Positions 21,453-32,184 of a stretch of DNA of 64,000 nucleotides are shown in pieces. The notes under the pieces are model-generated. The model was not told the DNA's origin. It saw only the letters and a list, made by a program, of their open reading frames with translations, and did no database searches. A program made the position numbers and the translations under genes. Numbering within the stretch: position 1 is the first letter of the stretch; each line of letters opens with the position of its first letter. Source of the DNA: Phytophthora hibernalis (Eukaryota > Oomycota > Peronosporomycetes > Peronosporales > Peronosporaceae); the NCBI GenBank assembly GCA_012656075.1, contig JAAKBF010000145.1, forward strand, positions 16,859 through 80,858, written 5' to 3'.

Positions 21453-22433
21453 TGCTGCTCCCTGTACTAGATTCGTCTACAGCACTGCGGGGTTGCTGCG
21501 GTTCGACCGTCGACTCGCCAGTGGAGATTGCAAAGTGAATGCTGCTGTAAAGCTCGCCAGCTGGCCGACACCATCCCGTGAGCGAAGAGCTCCGCTGCGC
21601 CAACTTGGACCGACTCACAGCTTGAACTGGTGCACAGCCGCAAACGGATACCACGCTGCAAAAGCACCTGAGGATTTGTTGCGTTGCAGTCGATCGGTAG
21701 TCGCGCGGGGGTCACTCCCAGTGATCACTCGACGATAAAGTGTTTCCCTGAACGAACGTGTAAGGATTTTTCATTCAAGTGACTTTCGCGACTTCCAAAC
21801 CATTTTCGACGTCATGCACTTTAAAATGGTTGATGAGGCGCTTGAGCAACGCACGACCAACTGCTGAAATATGAACATGTACTACAATCTTACCAAAACT
21901 GGAGAAATGTTCGCCTCGCCCAGCTGAATAGAACGCATGGCCAAGGTTTGCTCCGGTGTCCCTTTCGACATGGATATGACGTGTGTGTATCCCGAGTTTA
22001 AAGTGGGCACCTGTTTTCACGGTTGCTAGAGCTCGTTGCGTGCGCCCTCGCTCCTCGACGTGCGATTTCGACTAACGTTAGACTCGAATTACTCGCCGCA
22101 AGGTTTAGACTCGAATTGCTCACCGCAAGGTTTATCCGTGCCTTCGACAAAAGCTATTAATATAAATACATGTACCGTTTTCGATGCAAGTTGAAGCAAT
22201 ACGTGTAATCGACGGCACCTTAGACTGTATGTAGACGAAGAATTTGTACTGTATTAATAGTTGGCATTTGCATCTAGAATAGGCGAACTACAGTACAAAT
22301 TTCCTCTAAGAACCCCAGAAAGTAACAGCATTGTGAACGACTACCGGAAGCATAATTCATTATTCATTGCACTAACACATTTACACATCTTGTCGTGTCC
22401 TTGGTTGCTTCAGTTGACATTGGCAGCGCTTGG
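21453..22433. other. Spacer between array copies 1 and 2
   Basis: The longest gap inside the array (about 1.07 kb to the copy 2 start... measured from copy 1 ATG to copy 2 stop, 981 bases). It has a 2 x 27-bp tandem repeat, a TACATGTA octamer at 22167, and an unconvincing 81-codon ORF at 21775-22020. The larger spacing could mark a lost copy, but no array-like remnant was found. Confidence 0.4.
22078..22131 (+). repeat. 2 x 27-bp tandem repeat
   Basis: Two adjacent copies of a 27-bp unit beginning TTAGACTCGAATT and ending CCGCAAGGT differ at two positions. It lies in the spacer upstream of array copy 1. Confidence 0.85.
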
Positions 22434-23523
22434 TTACACGATTGGGTGGGGGACAACGTCTTTCTTCTTCATTCCTCTGAACGTCCAAAGCAGCACCCAA
22501 ACGCAAGCGCACTGGAAAAGGTGGAGGATGCTAACGGTCGACTTTACACTGTTGCACAACGTGCCATTCGCGCAAGATAGCTCCACGGGTGTGTTTGACG
22601 CGCGTTGTACAGCGATGTAAAGCTGTCCAGCCATTACAATGAGAGAGACCGACTCGGCGACGAACAGGATCTTCTTGATTTTCATGACGTGACCTTCTTG
22701 TGGTCGAAGGCGCGCGAACCTGGGCTCGGGCACGATAGGGATGCCTCCGTCATCACTACTGAGAGTTAAGTTGAACGACTCGTTAGGGATCATGCGCTCG
22801 CACAGTATGTTTGACATCCCAAGCTTCTCCTCGCGCTCATACGCTTGAAGACGCGACAGCACCCGGAACCCGTAAACGAGGAACGTCGTACTGATCACAC
22901 CGAGCATGCATGCACTCATAACCAGTTGCATGTACACCATCCACAGCGGTTGAAAGCCCTTGAACGCGAAGAGGGACATGTCGTAGGCGGTGTAGAATGT
23001 CCACACGAACGCGATCGCTGAAGACTCCAAACACCTGAGCTTAGTAGGTTTGTCAACCACGGCGGCACCTCGCTGAATGATCAGAGCCCAATATCCCAAC
23101 GCCAAGATGCTGCAGACACAAATTATAATAGCAATGAGCAACCGGGAAAGCAAGACAAGAATCGAAGTGCAGCCACGTACTACACGGAGTACAGCGCTGC
23201 CGTACAGGAGTCTGCGAGCCACCCGGTGACCGGGCGGGGATGATGTGGCCGTAGCTACTCGGGTCTGCACCTCGGATGATGACGGTAACGGAAGCATACG
23301 CGCACAACAGGAAGCAGTAGTTCTGCAGTGGAGAACTCTCGTACTTGACAGCGCGCCAGTACATGATGCCACTAGCGACGACGCTCACCGCGCCCAATGC
23401 GCAGTAGATGGTCTGGCTGCGCATATAAGCGTCCGGGTTGAACGACGCCAGCGTTCGAATGCATCCCTCCTCCGTCTGCGCCAAGCCGTACCAGCACGTC
23501 GCGTCCGTGACGTTGAGTGCCAT
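22434..23523 (-). CDS. Seven-transmembrane protein, array copy 2 (one frame break)
   Basis: Exons 23523-23181 and 23109-22434, about 339 residues. It shares the sequon (MALNVTDATC), the intron position and the CANGTLC loop with copy 1, but the loop 5-6 signature has drifted (SSDDGGIPIVPEPRF, EGHVMKIKKIL), the most divergent of the five. Helix 4 reads VWTFYTAYDMSLFAF, shared with copy 4 rather than copies 1 and 5. One base is missing at GGGG 23236-23239; adding it gives IIPRPVTGWLADSC and links correctly to the splice donor GTACGT. It ends in KKKDVVPHPIV. An upstream in-frame Met at 23553 is less likely because all copies start two to six residues before the sequon. Confidence 0.7.
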
Positions 23524-23819
23524 GACCGATGAGGTATCCCTGCTTTCGCACAATTCGAACTCCGCTGCTTCCTGGCATCCCGGCAGATCCCCACGCAGAC
23601 TGCGGAGACCAAGAGATGGTATCCCATAGGACCAAGTAAGGACGGGGTCAACGACTCATAAACACAAACTCTGGTCGGGATCCCACGCCTGGATCACTTC
23701 AACGCGATACCCTTGAACGAAGCGAAATCATGACAATTGACATTGGAGAGCTTTCACCGATGTTGGCGGGTGATGATCTACGATAGCGGTTTATATTTTC
23801 TGGCAGAGCTCCGATGTCA

Positions 23820-24933
23820 CTAACATACAACTACGGACCCTCGTGGTTGCGGGATGACAGCTTTCTTTTGGACGCCACGGAAAACCCACAGGATGATCCA
23901 CACGCAGACCACCTGCAGGGTATGCAGCAAGCTCCACTTGTTTTTAATGGTATCGCACAGCGCTCCGTTGGCGCACGAAAGCTCCACTGGTGAATTGGTC
24001 ACTTTCGTGACGGCCATGTAAAGCTGGCCGGCTATGACGACCACGGAGATTGCCTCCGCCACGACGAGGATCTTCTTAATCTTGGCCGAGTGACCTTCGT
24101 TCGGCCGACGCCGTGCGAACCGAGGCTCCGTCACTACCGGCACACCATCTTCGTCATCGCTGAGCATCAAGCTGAAAGACTGGTTCGGTGCCATGCGCTC
24201 GCAGACCTGGATAGACATCCGCAACTTCATCTCCTGCTCGTACGCCTGTAGGCGCGACAGTACGCGTAGACCGTAGACGAGAAACGTCGTTGCGACGATG
24301 GCCAGTATCCCCGCACTCATGGACAATTGCACGTAGTTCAGAACCGCTGGCTGGAAACCTTTGAACGCGAAGAGCGAACAGTTGTACGCGATGTAAAACA
24401 CCCACACGACCGTGATTGCCGTGGCCTCCATGCTTTTGAGGTGTGTCGGTTGGTCCATCAACGCTGCACCCTGCTGAATCACCAATGCCCAGTACCCAAG
24501 AGCCAGGATGCTGGATGATGACAATGGTTAGTCCTCTTCAGCTCAATCAACAACTCAATCAACAACATATTATGGCAGTCACTTACAATACGGAGTACAA
24601 GGCAGCAGTGCACGAGTCTGTGAGGAACGCCCCTACTGGGCGTGGAATGATGTGTCCGTAGCTGGTTGGGTCGGCGCCGCGAACAATCAATGTCAACGAG
24701 GCATAACTGCAGAGCATGAAGCTGTACTGCTGCACCGGCGAGCCGTCGTGTTTCACCGCCCGCCAGTACATGATGGCGCTGGCAAGTTCGGTCAAGACCC
24801 CCACGATGCAGTAGGCGATTTGCAACTTCAAATACCCACTCTGATCGTACGACGCCAGCGTGCGCACACACCCGGCAGACGTCTGCGCGAACCCGAAATC
24901 GCAGGTGGCCTCGGTGATGTTCATACCCAGCAT
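23820..24933 (-). CDS. Seven-transmembrane protein, array copy 3 (intact)
   Basis: Exons 24933-24587 and 24510-23820 give 345 residues with no frame break, making this one of two reference members. Starts MLGMNITEATCDFGFAQ. Helix 3 crosses the intron (CTAALYSVF then ILALGYWALVI). Helix 4 reads VWVFYIAYNCSLFAF. Loop 5-6 holds SDDEDGVPVVTEPRFARRRP and EGHSAKIKKIL, and the last loop holds CANGALC. The tail KKAVIPQPRGSVVVC ends in Cys, a possible lipidation site not seen in the other copies. Its intron contains a duplicated CTCAATCAACAA. Confidence 0.78.
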
Positions 24934-25440
24934 CGTCTTGTAGATATTTTTCTATAATAATCGTTCGTCCTGAGTAGCTCTCGGAGCGGTCGACGCGAAA
25001 TTCACAAGTGCTGACCGAAGACTACGCTGCAGACACGGGACTCTGGCGGCAGGATCCACTGCGCATAGAAGAAGTAAGGGCGAGGACATGTACCCGACAC
25101 AAACTACTGTAGCAACGACACACGGTGAACACAACCTCGAGGTGGCGGACATTCGCTGATTTCGCATCGTTGTGAGCTACCGGGTTCGATGTCATCGAAG
25201 AGAAATTCAGACTCTCTACGATAACTACGCGGTAAGTAAAGGCAAGGTCTCCAACTTCAGGTTTTGGCAACCGTGGAGGCGCATTGACCTCCAGTCAAGT
25301 CTTCGGTCGGACTTGACTCCATCGCCTGTTTGTAGTTGAAGCGCTTGCTTGCCTTCATCTCCTGAAAACCTCGACTTGAGACCGTCGCTCGCTCTCTCAA
25401 GACTCAAGTGGTTTATAGTTTATCAAATGCCGCACTAACA
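24934..25440. other. Spacer between array copies 3 and 4
   Basis: 507 bases with no supported gene. It must hold the copy 3 promoter; no clear CCAAT or Inr match was picked out. Confidence 0.35.
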
Positions 25441-26543
25441 CTAGTATCCCGTACTGCCGCGAGGGTGCGGGATCACGTTTTTCTTTTGTACGCCGCGGAA
25501 AACATACAAGATGGCCCACACGCACACGACTTGGAAAACGTGGAGCAAACTCCATTTGGACTTGATCGAACTGCAGTCGATTCCATTGGCGCACGAGAGC
25601 TCTGCCGGCGAGCTCGAGACTTGTGAGACCATGTACATTTGTCCAGCAATGACGACGATGGACACGATCTCCGCCACAAGGAGGATCTTCTTGATCTTGG
25701 CAGTGTGTCCTTCTTGAGGGCGACGAGGTGCAAATCGACGTTCCTGTGCGACCGGAGTTGCGTCCTCGTTATCGCTCATATTCAGGTCGAACGAGTGGTT
25801 CGACATCATGTAGTCCGAGTCCAGACTGGGTAGCCGCATCTTCAGTTGACGCTCGTACTCCTGTAAGCGACTCATCACGCGTAGTCCGTATATGAGGAAC
25901 GCTAAGGCCATGACGGCCAGTACGCCAGCGCTCACTGCTAGTTGAAGGTAGTTGAGCGTCGGCGGGATGAACCCCTTGAACGCGAAAAGTGACATGTCGT
26001 AGGCGGTGTAGAATGACCACACGAAGGCGATCACGCTGTACTCCAGGCACTTGAGATGCGTCGGCTTGTGGATCACCGCAGCACCCTGCTGAATAATGGT
26101 TGCCCAGTAACCGAGAGCAAACACGCTGCAAAAATGAGCACAACTACGTTAGCAAACGAAGGAACCGACCACTGGAAAAGCAATACGTACTACACGGAGT
26201 AGAGTGCTGCTGTGCACGAGTCCGAGAGGAAGGCACCAATCGGACGCGTGACGATGTGGCCATAGCTTGACGGGTCGGCGCCGCGGATGATCATCGTCAA
26301 TGCGGCATAGCAGCAGAGCAGGAAGGAGTACAACTGCAGCTGCGAGCCGTCGTACTTGTCTGCCCGGTAGTACATAACGGCGCTCATAATGAACGACACG
26401 CTGCCCACGACGCAGTAGCCAATCTGGAAATGCAGGTACGCGCTTGTGTCGTACGAAGCCAATGTGCGGACACAGCCCTCCGCAGTCTGAGCAAGTCCGA
26501 AGTCGCACGTGGCATCGGTGACATTGAGTCCCAGCATCGTCAT
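25441..26543 (-). CDS. Seven-transmembrane protein, array copy 4 (intact)
   Basis: Exons 26543-26191 and 26125-25441 give 345 residues with no frame break. The start MTMLGLNVTDATC offers a second Met four codons in (26534); either leaves the sequon near the N-terminus. Loop 5-6 differs from the rest (MSDNEDATPVAQERRFAPRRP) but keeps EGHTAKIKKIL. The last extracellular loop is CANGIDC. The tail is KKNVIPHPRGSTGY. Helices 4 and 5 resemble copies 2 and 3 (LFAFKGF), whereas copies 1 and 5 have LFLSKGFN, so the array splits into two subgroups. Confidence 0.78.
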
Positions 26544-27011
26544 GGCGGCGGTGCGAAGTGTTTTGAGAAGTGATGCCGAGACTGCACTGACCGACAGCTT
26601 CTTGCCGATCCTTTCGCGTCTTTGTGGGCCATGGCCATCGTGAAGTGATGCATGTCAAGTTGATATGCATTGGCTTGTCAAGTTGACCCTGTATGTACTG
26701 GTACTAAGAACAACGGGCTCCTCTTAAACCGATATTGAGGATATACATCGAAAAATATGGGTGAAGTTGTTCAATACAAAGGGCATCTTGAAAGGTGAAT
26801 CTAGAGTAAGTTTGACTACTGAAGAAAATATATTATTCCGGCTTCACTTCGGATACATGGTCCCACAGTTCGTGAACGCTGAGCACGGGCTCACTTCCGA
26901 GCCGGCTGGACAAGCACACACCACGCTCCATTACGCTACAGATACATTTTCCATACTGCCCGCCATATGAGGTTGCAGACGCGCCTTCACCTCTAGCTAC
27001 CGGTAGACGAC
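26544..27011. other. Spacer between array copies 4 and 5
   Basis: 468 bases, AT-rich near 26700-26840. No gene supported. Confidence 0.35.
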
Positions 27012-28190
27012 TTATACGACTGCGTGTGGTCTCGGGACGACAGCCTTCTTTTGGATCTTGCGGAAAGTCCACAGGATGACCCAAATACACATGATCTGCA
27101 CAAGCAACACACAACAAAAAGCAGTTAGACGGAGACCACAACGAAAGCGGACTGGAGTATCAAACGGTGACGGTACCTGGAAGATGTGAAGCAGGTTCAC
27201 GGAGCACTTGACGCCCTCGCACAAATGGCCGTTCGCACAGGACAACTCGACTGGGGTATCGCTCGTACGGTCGATGGCCATGTACATCTGGGCGGCTACA
27301 ACCACGAGCGAACACGTCTCCACAACGAACAAGATCTTCTTGATCTTGGAGGCGTGGCCCTCCTGCGGACGATTGCGCACCTTGCGGTCGCGCATCACCG
27401 GGTGCCGTCCTCGTCGTCGCTCATGTTCATGTCGAAGGAGCGGTTCGACACCATACGGTCCGAGTGCATGCTCGGCATGCGCATCTTCAGCTGTCGCTCG
27501 TACTGCTGCAGTCGACTGAGCACACGCAGTCCGTAGATGAGGAAGACTGTGCTGATGATACCCAGCATACAAGCGCTCACGGTGAGCTGCATGTAGACCA
27601 GACCCTGCGGATTGAAGCCTTTGGACAGGAAGAGGCACATGTCGTACAAGACCTGGAACGTCCAGACCACGGCGATGGCAATACTTTCCAAACAGACCAA
27701 ATGCGGAGGCTTGTTGGTCACTGCGGCTCCGCGTTGAATGATGGTGGCCCAGTAACCCAGAGCCATAATACTGCACAAGCGCGACGCCAAAGCAACGAGC
27801 GGAATCAGTCAGTTGGTGACATCTTTTGTGGAGATAGCAAGTGTACTTACTACACGGAGTAGAGGGCGGCGGTGCACGTATCGGCGAGGAAGGCGCTAAT
27901 CGGACGCGGGATGACGTAGCCGTAACTGAGTGGATCGGCGCCACGGATGACCATGGTCACAGCTCCGTAGCAGCAAAGAGGAAGCTGTACTGCTGGAGAA
28001 GCGCGCCTTCGTGCTTCACGGAGCGGACGTACAGAATGACACTGGCGGCCACGCTGATTCCTCCCAGGGCCAAGTAGATGGCTTGCACCGTGTGGTACGA
28101 GCTCGTGTCATACGACGCCAGCGTGCGCGTGCATCCGTCCTCCGTGAATGCTAGTCCGAAGTCGCACGTCGAGTCGGTGATGTTCGCCAT
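27012..28190 (-). CDS. Seven-transmembrane protein, array copy 5 (two frame breaks, extra intron)
   Basis: Three exons, 28190-27851, 27770-27177 and 27095-27012, about 339 residues. The first intron is at the position shared by all copies. The second (GTACCG...GTGCAG, 81 bp) splits helix 7 between VNLLHIFQ and IMCIWVILW and is absent in the other four. Starts MANITDSTC; the last loop has CANGHLC. Two single-base losses are inferred: AAA 27975-27977 (FLFCCYGAV after repair) and GGG 27400-27402 (DDEDGTPVMRDRK). Both repairs restore family residues. Helix 4-5 sequence (LFLSKGFNPQG) groups it with copy 1, so the two ends of the array are most alike. Confidence 0.7.
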
Positions 28191-29331
28191 GGTATGCTGA
28201 AGTTCCTGTCGGGCTAAGGTGATAAATATCGCTCAGCGCTGGCTGGCTCTGCTGTCGGGACCTGAATGTCACGCCGCGCTGCACTGCTCCGAGCGAGGAT
28301 GTCAGTAAGTTAGCGACGGCTTCCTGGACGTGTATCGTACGGACGTCTTTGAGGAATGCCCGGCCCACGTGACCAAGGACTCGGCCGCTTGGCCTGATGG
28401 ATAGTCTCCATAATCGAAATAGGGCATTCATGTCCTGGAAACCACATGGACCGCAGCTTGTGATCATCGCGATGGGAAAGCTGCGAACAACCAATCCGAG
28501 TCACGGCATTTGAATCGCCCCAGTGCAAGACACAGTGCATGCTGTAGAAGCGAGATGTGGCACTGCAACCCGACAAGACCTGCAGGTGCAGCGGCGGATT
28601 ATTGTGGTGCGCCGGAAACGCTGCAAATGTATTAATAGATTACCGGCGCTCACTTCGCGCGCATCACACCGCAGTTCGAAGATGCTGCTGCGTGATATAG
28701 TATATTAATGGCGCTGGCACCAGATTCGGGAGCTTCCGAGTCGCGCAGGTATCCTCAGATGTGCTGCGCTGTCTCGGCGGCGATGCACTGCTTGAAGCCG
28801 TGAATTTTTGCCGCACCCTGCTGAGCAGGCTACCGGTACTCACTTGACTCGCAAGTTGCGAGTCAAGTCAACTTGTCCTCGTCGTACCAGCCACTTAGTT
28901 TCTCGCTTGCGGACGGCGAGCGAATCCTGCAAGCAATGAAAATACGATACGGTACCGACAGAAGAACGTCTAAGTTGCTCCTGGTCTCGCAGAGACATCT
29001 CGCTATTTTGGCGCTGACGCGCTGACGTTTACCAAAAACTGTATCCATCGAACTTAGCCGGTAGCCAGTCCGCCCATCACACCATAAGTTCGCACCTAAA
29101 TCCTACTGTCACTCTTTCGAATTAGCATCAAAACTGTGGCCCGCAAAATAGCTCTCGTCCTCTCCCCAAGAACAATCTTGGCCCATACTGAACCGCAGTC
29201 AAGCATCGGCGACTCCATTTCCGTCTTCCTTCTAACTTTAGCTCTTCGCCAGGTACGCCTCGCAATATAGCTGTGATCCCAGTCGAGAACAGGCCGCCGA
29301 CCACGCTAACCATCCCCTTTGCAGCCTCAAG
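28191..29331. other. Intergenic region upstream of the 7TM array
   Basis: About 1.1 kb between divergent genes. It holds a 25-bp palindrome at 28843-28867 and no convincing ORF. It should contain the promoters of copy 5 and of the COPI-associated gene. Confidence 0.4.
28843..28867. repeat. 25-bp perfect palindrome
   Basis: Arms CTTGACTCGCAA and TTGCGAGTCAAG flank a single G. It is immediately followed by a partial third copy (TCAACTTG). It could be a dimeric binding site or a hairpin. Confidence 0.85.
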
Positions 29332-29957
29332 ATGATGAACACCACGAGCGTGACCATCAACACCGACAGCGTGGGCGGCAACATGGCGCCCGCCGCCCCT
29401 CCCAAGCGCAACTTCATCCAGAAGGTGAACGACGTGAACAAGATGGAGCTCCCAAGCTGCTGCGCTACATGCGGCTGGGCAACGTGGCCTGCTCCATCCT
29501 GCAGGTCGTGGCCGGCATCGTGGGCATCACGTCCTTCATCACGCTCAACGTGACGGGCACCCTCGTGTCTATCTACGTCATCATGTTCGGCATCCTGTTC
29601 CTGCTGTTCGAGTGCCGCCTCTCGCGCATGGAGGGCGTCATCCGCTCCAACTTCGGCTTCCTCTACAGCTACAAGGGCCGCGCCGCCTTCATCTTCTTCA
29701 TCGGCTTCCTGGACTTCGGCATCGGCTCGGCACTGGCCACGATTGCAGGTGTCCTCATGTGTCTCAACGCCTTTATCAACCTGCTCGTCATGTGCCGCCA
29801 CCCGCAGTTCAAGTCGTCGCTCAGCGCCGACGCCGACCCCACCGCCGGCTACACCACGAGCAGCCAGGAAGCTGCCAGCTTCATGAGCAAGAACCCGGAG
29901 CTCGCGGCTAAGGCTGGACAGTACGCCTTCCAGCAGGCGGCCAACACCCGTCACTGA
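29332..29957 (+). CDS. COPI-associated (TVP15-type) Golgi membrane protein (one frame break)
   Basis: About 208 residues. A 40-residue cytosolic start (PAAPPKRNFIQKVNDVNK) is followed by four helices: NVACSILQVVAGIVGITSF, GTLVSIYVIMFGILFLLFE, AAFIFFIGFLDFGIG and a fourth containing VLMCLNAFINLLV. The helix order and the loop CRLSRMEGVIRSNFGFLYSY match the COPI-associated/TVP15 family of late Golgi vesicle proteins. One C is missing at CCC 29451-29453; adding it gives MELPKLLRYMRLGN. The tail is Ser/Ala-rich. ATG 29332 and 29335 are both possible. Confidence 0.75.
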
Positions 29958-31250
29958 GCGGCCTGGTGACTGCGAGGGCACGTCTCACAGGCACTGCTGG
30001 CACGCGACTTTATTCCTAAGCTAATGCAATTCTCTTTACCAGACGTCTGTGCTTTGATGTCCTGCATGGACAGGTCTACTGGAGTGGCTGCATATCTGAT
30101 GGCCATGAACTATTTCCAGGTTGAGCGATCTTTTGTCAGGCGACCTTCCGCGGTGTTGCCTTCCCGGTGTTGACGGTTGAGCAAAGGACGTGTAGTGTTA
30201 TCTACCATGCGCAGCAACAACTCGTTGGCTGGGATAGGGAAGATCAACAAGCAGAGACTTGGAGACTGCAGACGACAGCGGAGTAGCTTGCGGGATGCTA
30301 TCATAAGCCACTACAGAGTGTCTTCGTTACCATTGGCAACGCCGAGTTGGAAAACGACTGTAGAAGCTACACCCCCGAAGCTACTCCAAGAAATTACAGA
30401 GCACAGAACACGACAGTGAGCAAAATGGCAAGATATGCCTTCTTCTTCGCGCGTCATTGATCGAGGCCGTTGATGAGAACGAAGCTGTACAGATGAAAGC
30501 TGGAGTCATAGACTGAATGATAGAGGAATCATTGTTGATAGAGCCCAAACATGTACATGCACATTGTGGTGTACTCCACTGACATAGTTGGATTTACTTA
30601 ATAATACCTCAAATCTACTGCTACGTAGTACGTAGTATATAATACTGGTATTAATACATGTTAGCTAACATGTCTAAGGAAAAGGCATTAAAATACTACC
30701 GGTAGTTTGTAGGAGAAACAGTAGCTTGCTTTAATATTATTCTGTGAGTCTACTCAAGGTACGCTAATTGTGCCACGCTTCTTGATTAATAAATGCTGCT
30801 TTCATCTGTGCAGACAAGTTGCGAGCCACCGTTCCATAGTTCTTCCCGGTCAAAATACGTGCGCACATTTTATCTTAATAATGGATAGAACAGTCAATCT
30901 ACACTCCACCACTGGAAACAAACATGTACTACCTAACTATGATCTAACATGTACAGTAACTAACATGTCAGTGTTAGGGAGTACACTATTAATATGTATT
31001 ATACATGCATACGTTCTATTCAATTGTCGCCATCGCTCACCGCAGGAATCGTAAGCAGTCTCGCGAATGACCTGAAAACGTCCCCAATCTCTTAGTTGCG
31101 AACGCGACTGCTGCAGCAACCTCGTCGTAGTTTGCATTCTGGTTTAGAGCCCACCTTGCACGACTCGGCCCACCGGGATGAGCGGTTGGCGTAGTGATTT
31201 TGTAAGGTGGTTCTTATCGCATTGAAATCCGGCTTTTGTTATTAAGAAAG
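29958..31250. other. Intergenic region, AT-rich
   Basis: About 1.3 kb with no supported gene. From 30540 it becomes AT-rich with palindromic motifs, including the 18-bp ACATGTTAGCTAACATGT at 30656-30673. The first copy of a dispersed direct repeat lies at 31127-31191. Confidence 0.4.
31127..31191 (+). repeat. Direct repeat, copy A (65 bp)
   Basis: Starts GTAGTTTGCATTCTGG and ends GAGCGGTTGGCG. It recurs 1 kb away at 32137-32184, where two internal segments of about 8 bp are missing. The two copies flank the small gene at 31251-31741. Confidence 0.8.
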
Positions 31251-31741
31251 CTACAAGTAGAAGAAATTGAATGTTCCTGCATCATCTTGACGAATATCGA
31301 TCTTGTTGATGACGACTGCATACGCCAGTGACTCTGTACGAAGATTTGCTCTGACAGCGGCGGCAAAAACAGCTTCAGCTGCAGTGACCGCATTTGGCGA
31401 GAATGCAAATGAACGTGCGTTGTTCACCATTCCAAATGTCGCTATCGCATTGCAACAGCAACCTAACCTTGCCAATTCGGATTGAGGTGAAGGACCAGAA
31501 GAGGATCTTCGTCAGTTGAATCAAGTTCTTTTTCGAGAATTTGGCGCTGCTTGTCACTCAAACCGATCAACGACTGTGTCAGCTTCGCGGCATTGACAGG
31601 AAGGAAGTGCGGGTCCGATGCGTTATTTCCACTCACTAGCGCGGGTGCATCAAGCTCGCAAGACCCTTCCTCTCCACGCACCAACCTCGAATGCATAAGC
31701 GCCGCCTCGGTCATCATCTTGCTCTTCTTCTTGCCTGTCAT
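31251..31741 (-). CDS. Unidentified small protein, about 163 aa (one frame break)
   Basis: The minus-strand frame from 31741 encodes MTGKKKSKMMTEAALMHSRL, then LIGLSDKQRQILEKELDS, and stops after LHLNPNWQG. One added base at AA 31474-31475 lets it continue as NLARLGCCCNAIATF, then NARSFAFSPNAVTAAEAVF, to YL at 31251. No known domain was recognised. The first half is charged and helical, the second half small-residue rich. It is isolated in an AT-rich region between direct repeats, so it may be lineage-specific or part of a decayed element. Confidence 0.4.
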
Positions 31742-31980
31742 CTCTTCGCCACCTTGATATTACGGTAATGGGAAAGAGAAAGAGTACCCCTCCCCTATAC
31801 GGTACTCCATCGTCCTCCTTCTAGAGTACCCTAAACGCTTGAGATCCCAAGTAATTATTAATAAATTATTAATTATTATTATTAAGAATAATAATGTTTA
31901 TGATACATGTCGACTGTTCATATTTTGTTTATTTTTATAAATAAAATAAAAGTATTATAATTTTAAAATAATTAATTTAA

Positions 31981-32042
31981 ACTTTATAATTGTAAAAATA
32001 TCTTATATATAAGTTTTTATTTATTTATTACAATTATAAAGT
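31981..32042. repeat. Inverted repeat with 15-bp arms
   Basis: ACTTTATAATTGTAA at 31981-31995 pairs perfectly with TTACAATTATAAAGT at 32028-32042, separated by 32 bp of A/T. Confidence 0.85.
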
Positions 32043-32047
32043 ATTAA

Positions 32048-32090
32048 TATAAATATTTGTAGCAGTTTAAAACTGCTACAAATATTTATA
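32048..32090. repeat. 43-bp perfect palindrome
   Basis: Two 21-bp arms around a single A at 32069. The inner arms read GTAGCAGTTT and AAACTGCTAC. It overlaps a TACATGTA octamer at 32089-32096. Confidence 0.9.
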
Positions 32091-32136
32091 CATGTACAAC
32101 TCTCGCAGCTATTAATAGTAGTACGGTACTACAGTA

Positions 32137-32184
32137 GTAGTTTGCATTCTGGTTTAGAGCACGACTCGGCCCGAGCGGTTGGCG
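32137..32184 (+). repeat. Direct repeat, copy B (48 bp)
   Basis: Second copy of the repeat at 31127-31191. It shares GTTTGCATTCTGGTTTAGAG, ACGACTCGGCCC and GAGCGGTTGGCG, but lacks the two short inserts. Confidence 0.8.

Noticed and set aside
21775..22020. Minus-strand ORF of 81 codons with a GNAT-like stretch (VGRALLKRLI)
   Set aside because: The similarity covers about ten residues, no other acetyltransferase motif is present, and there is no paralogue or splice context.
31170..31240. tRNA-derived SINE in direct repeat copy A
   Set aside because: A and B boxes are too degenerate to call, and copy B lacks the same context.
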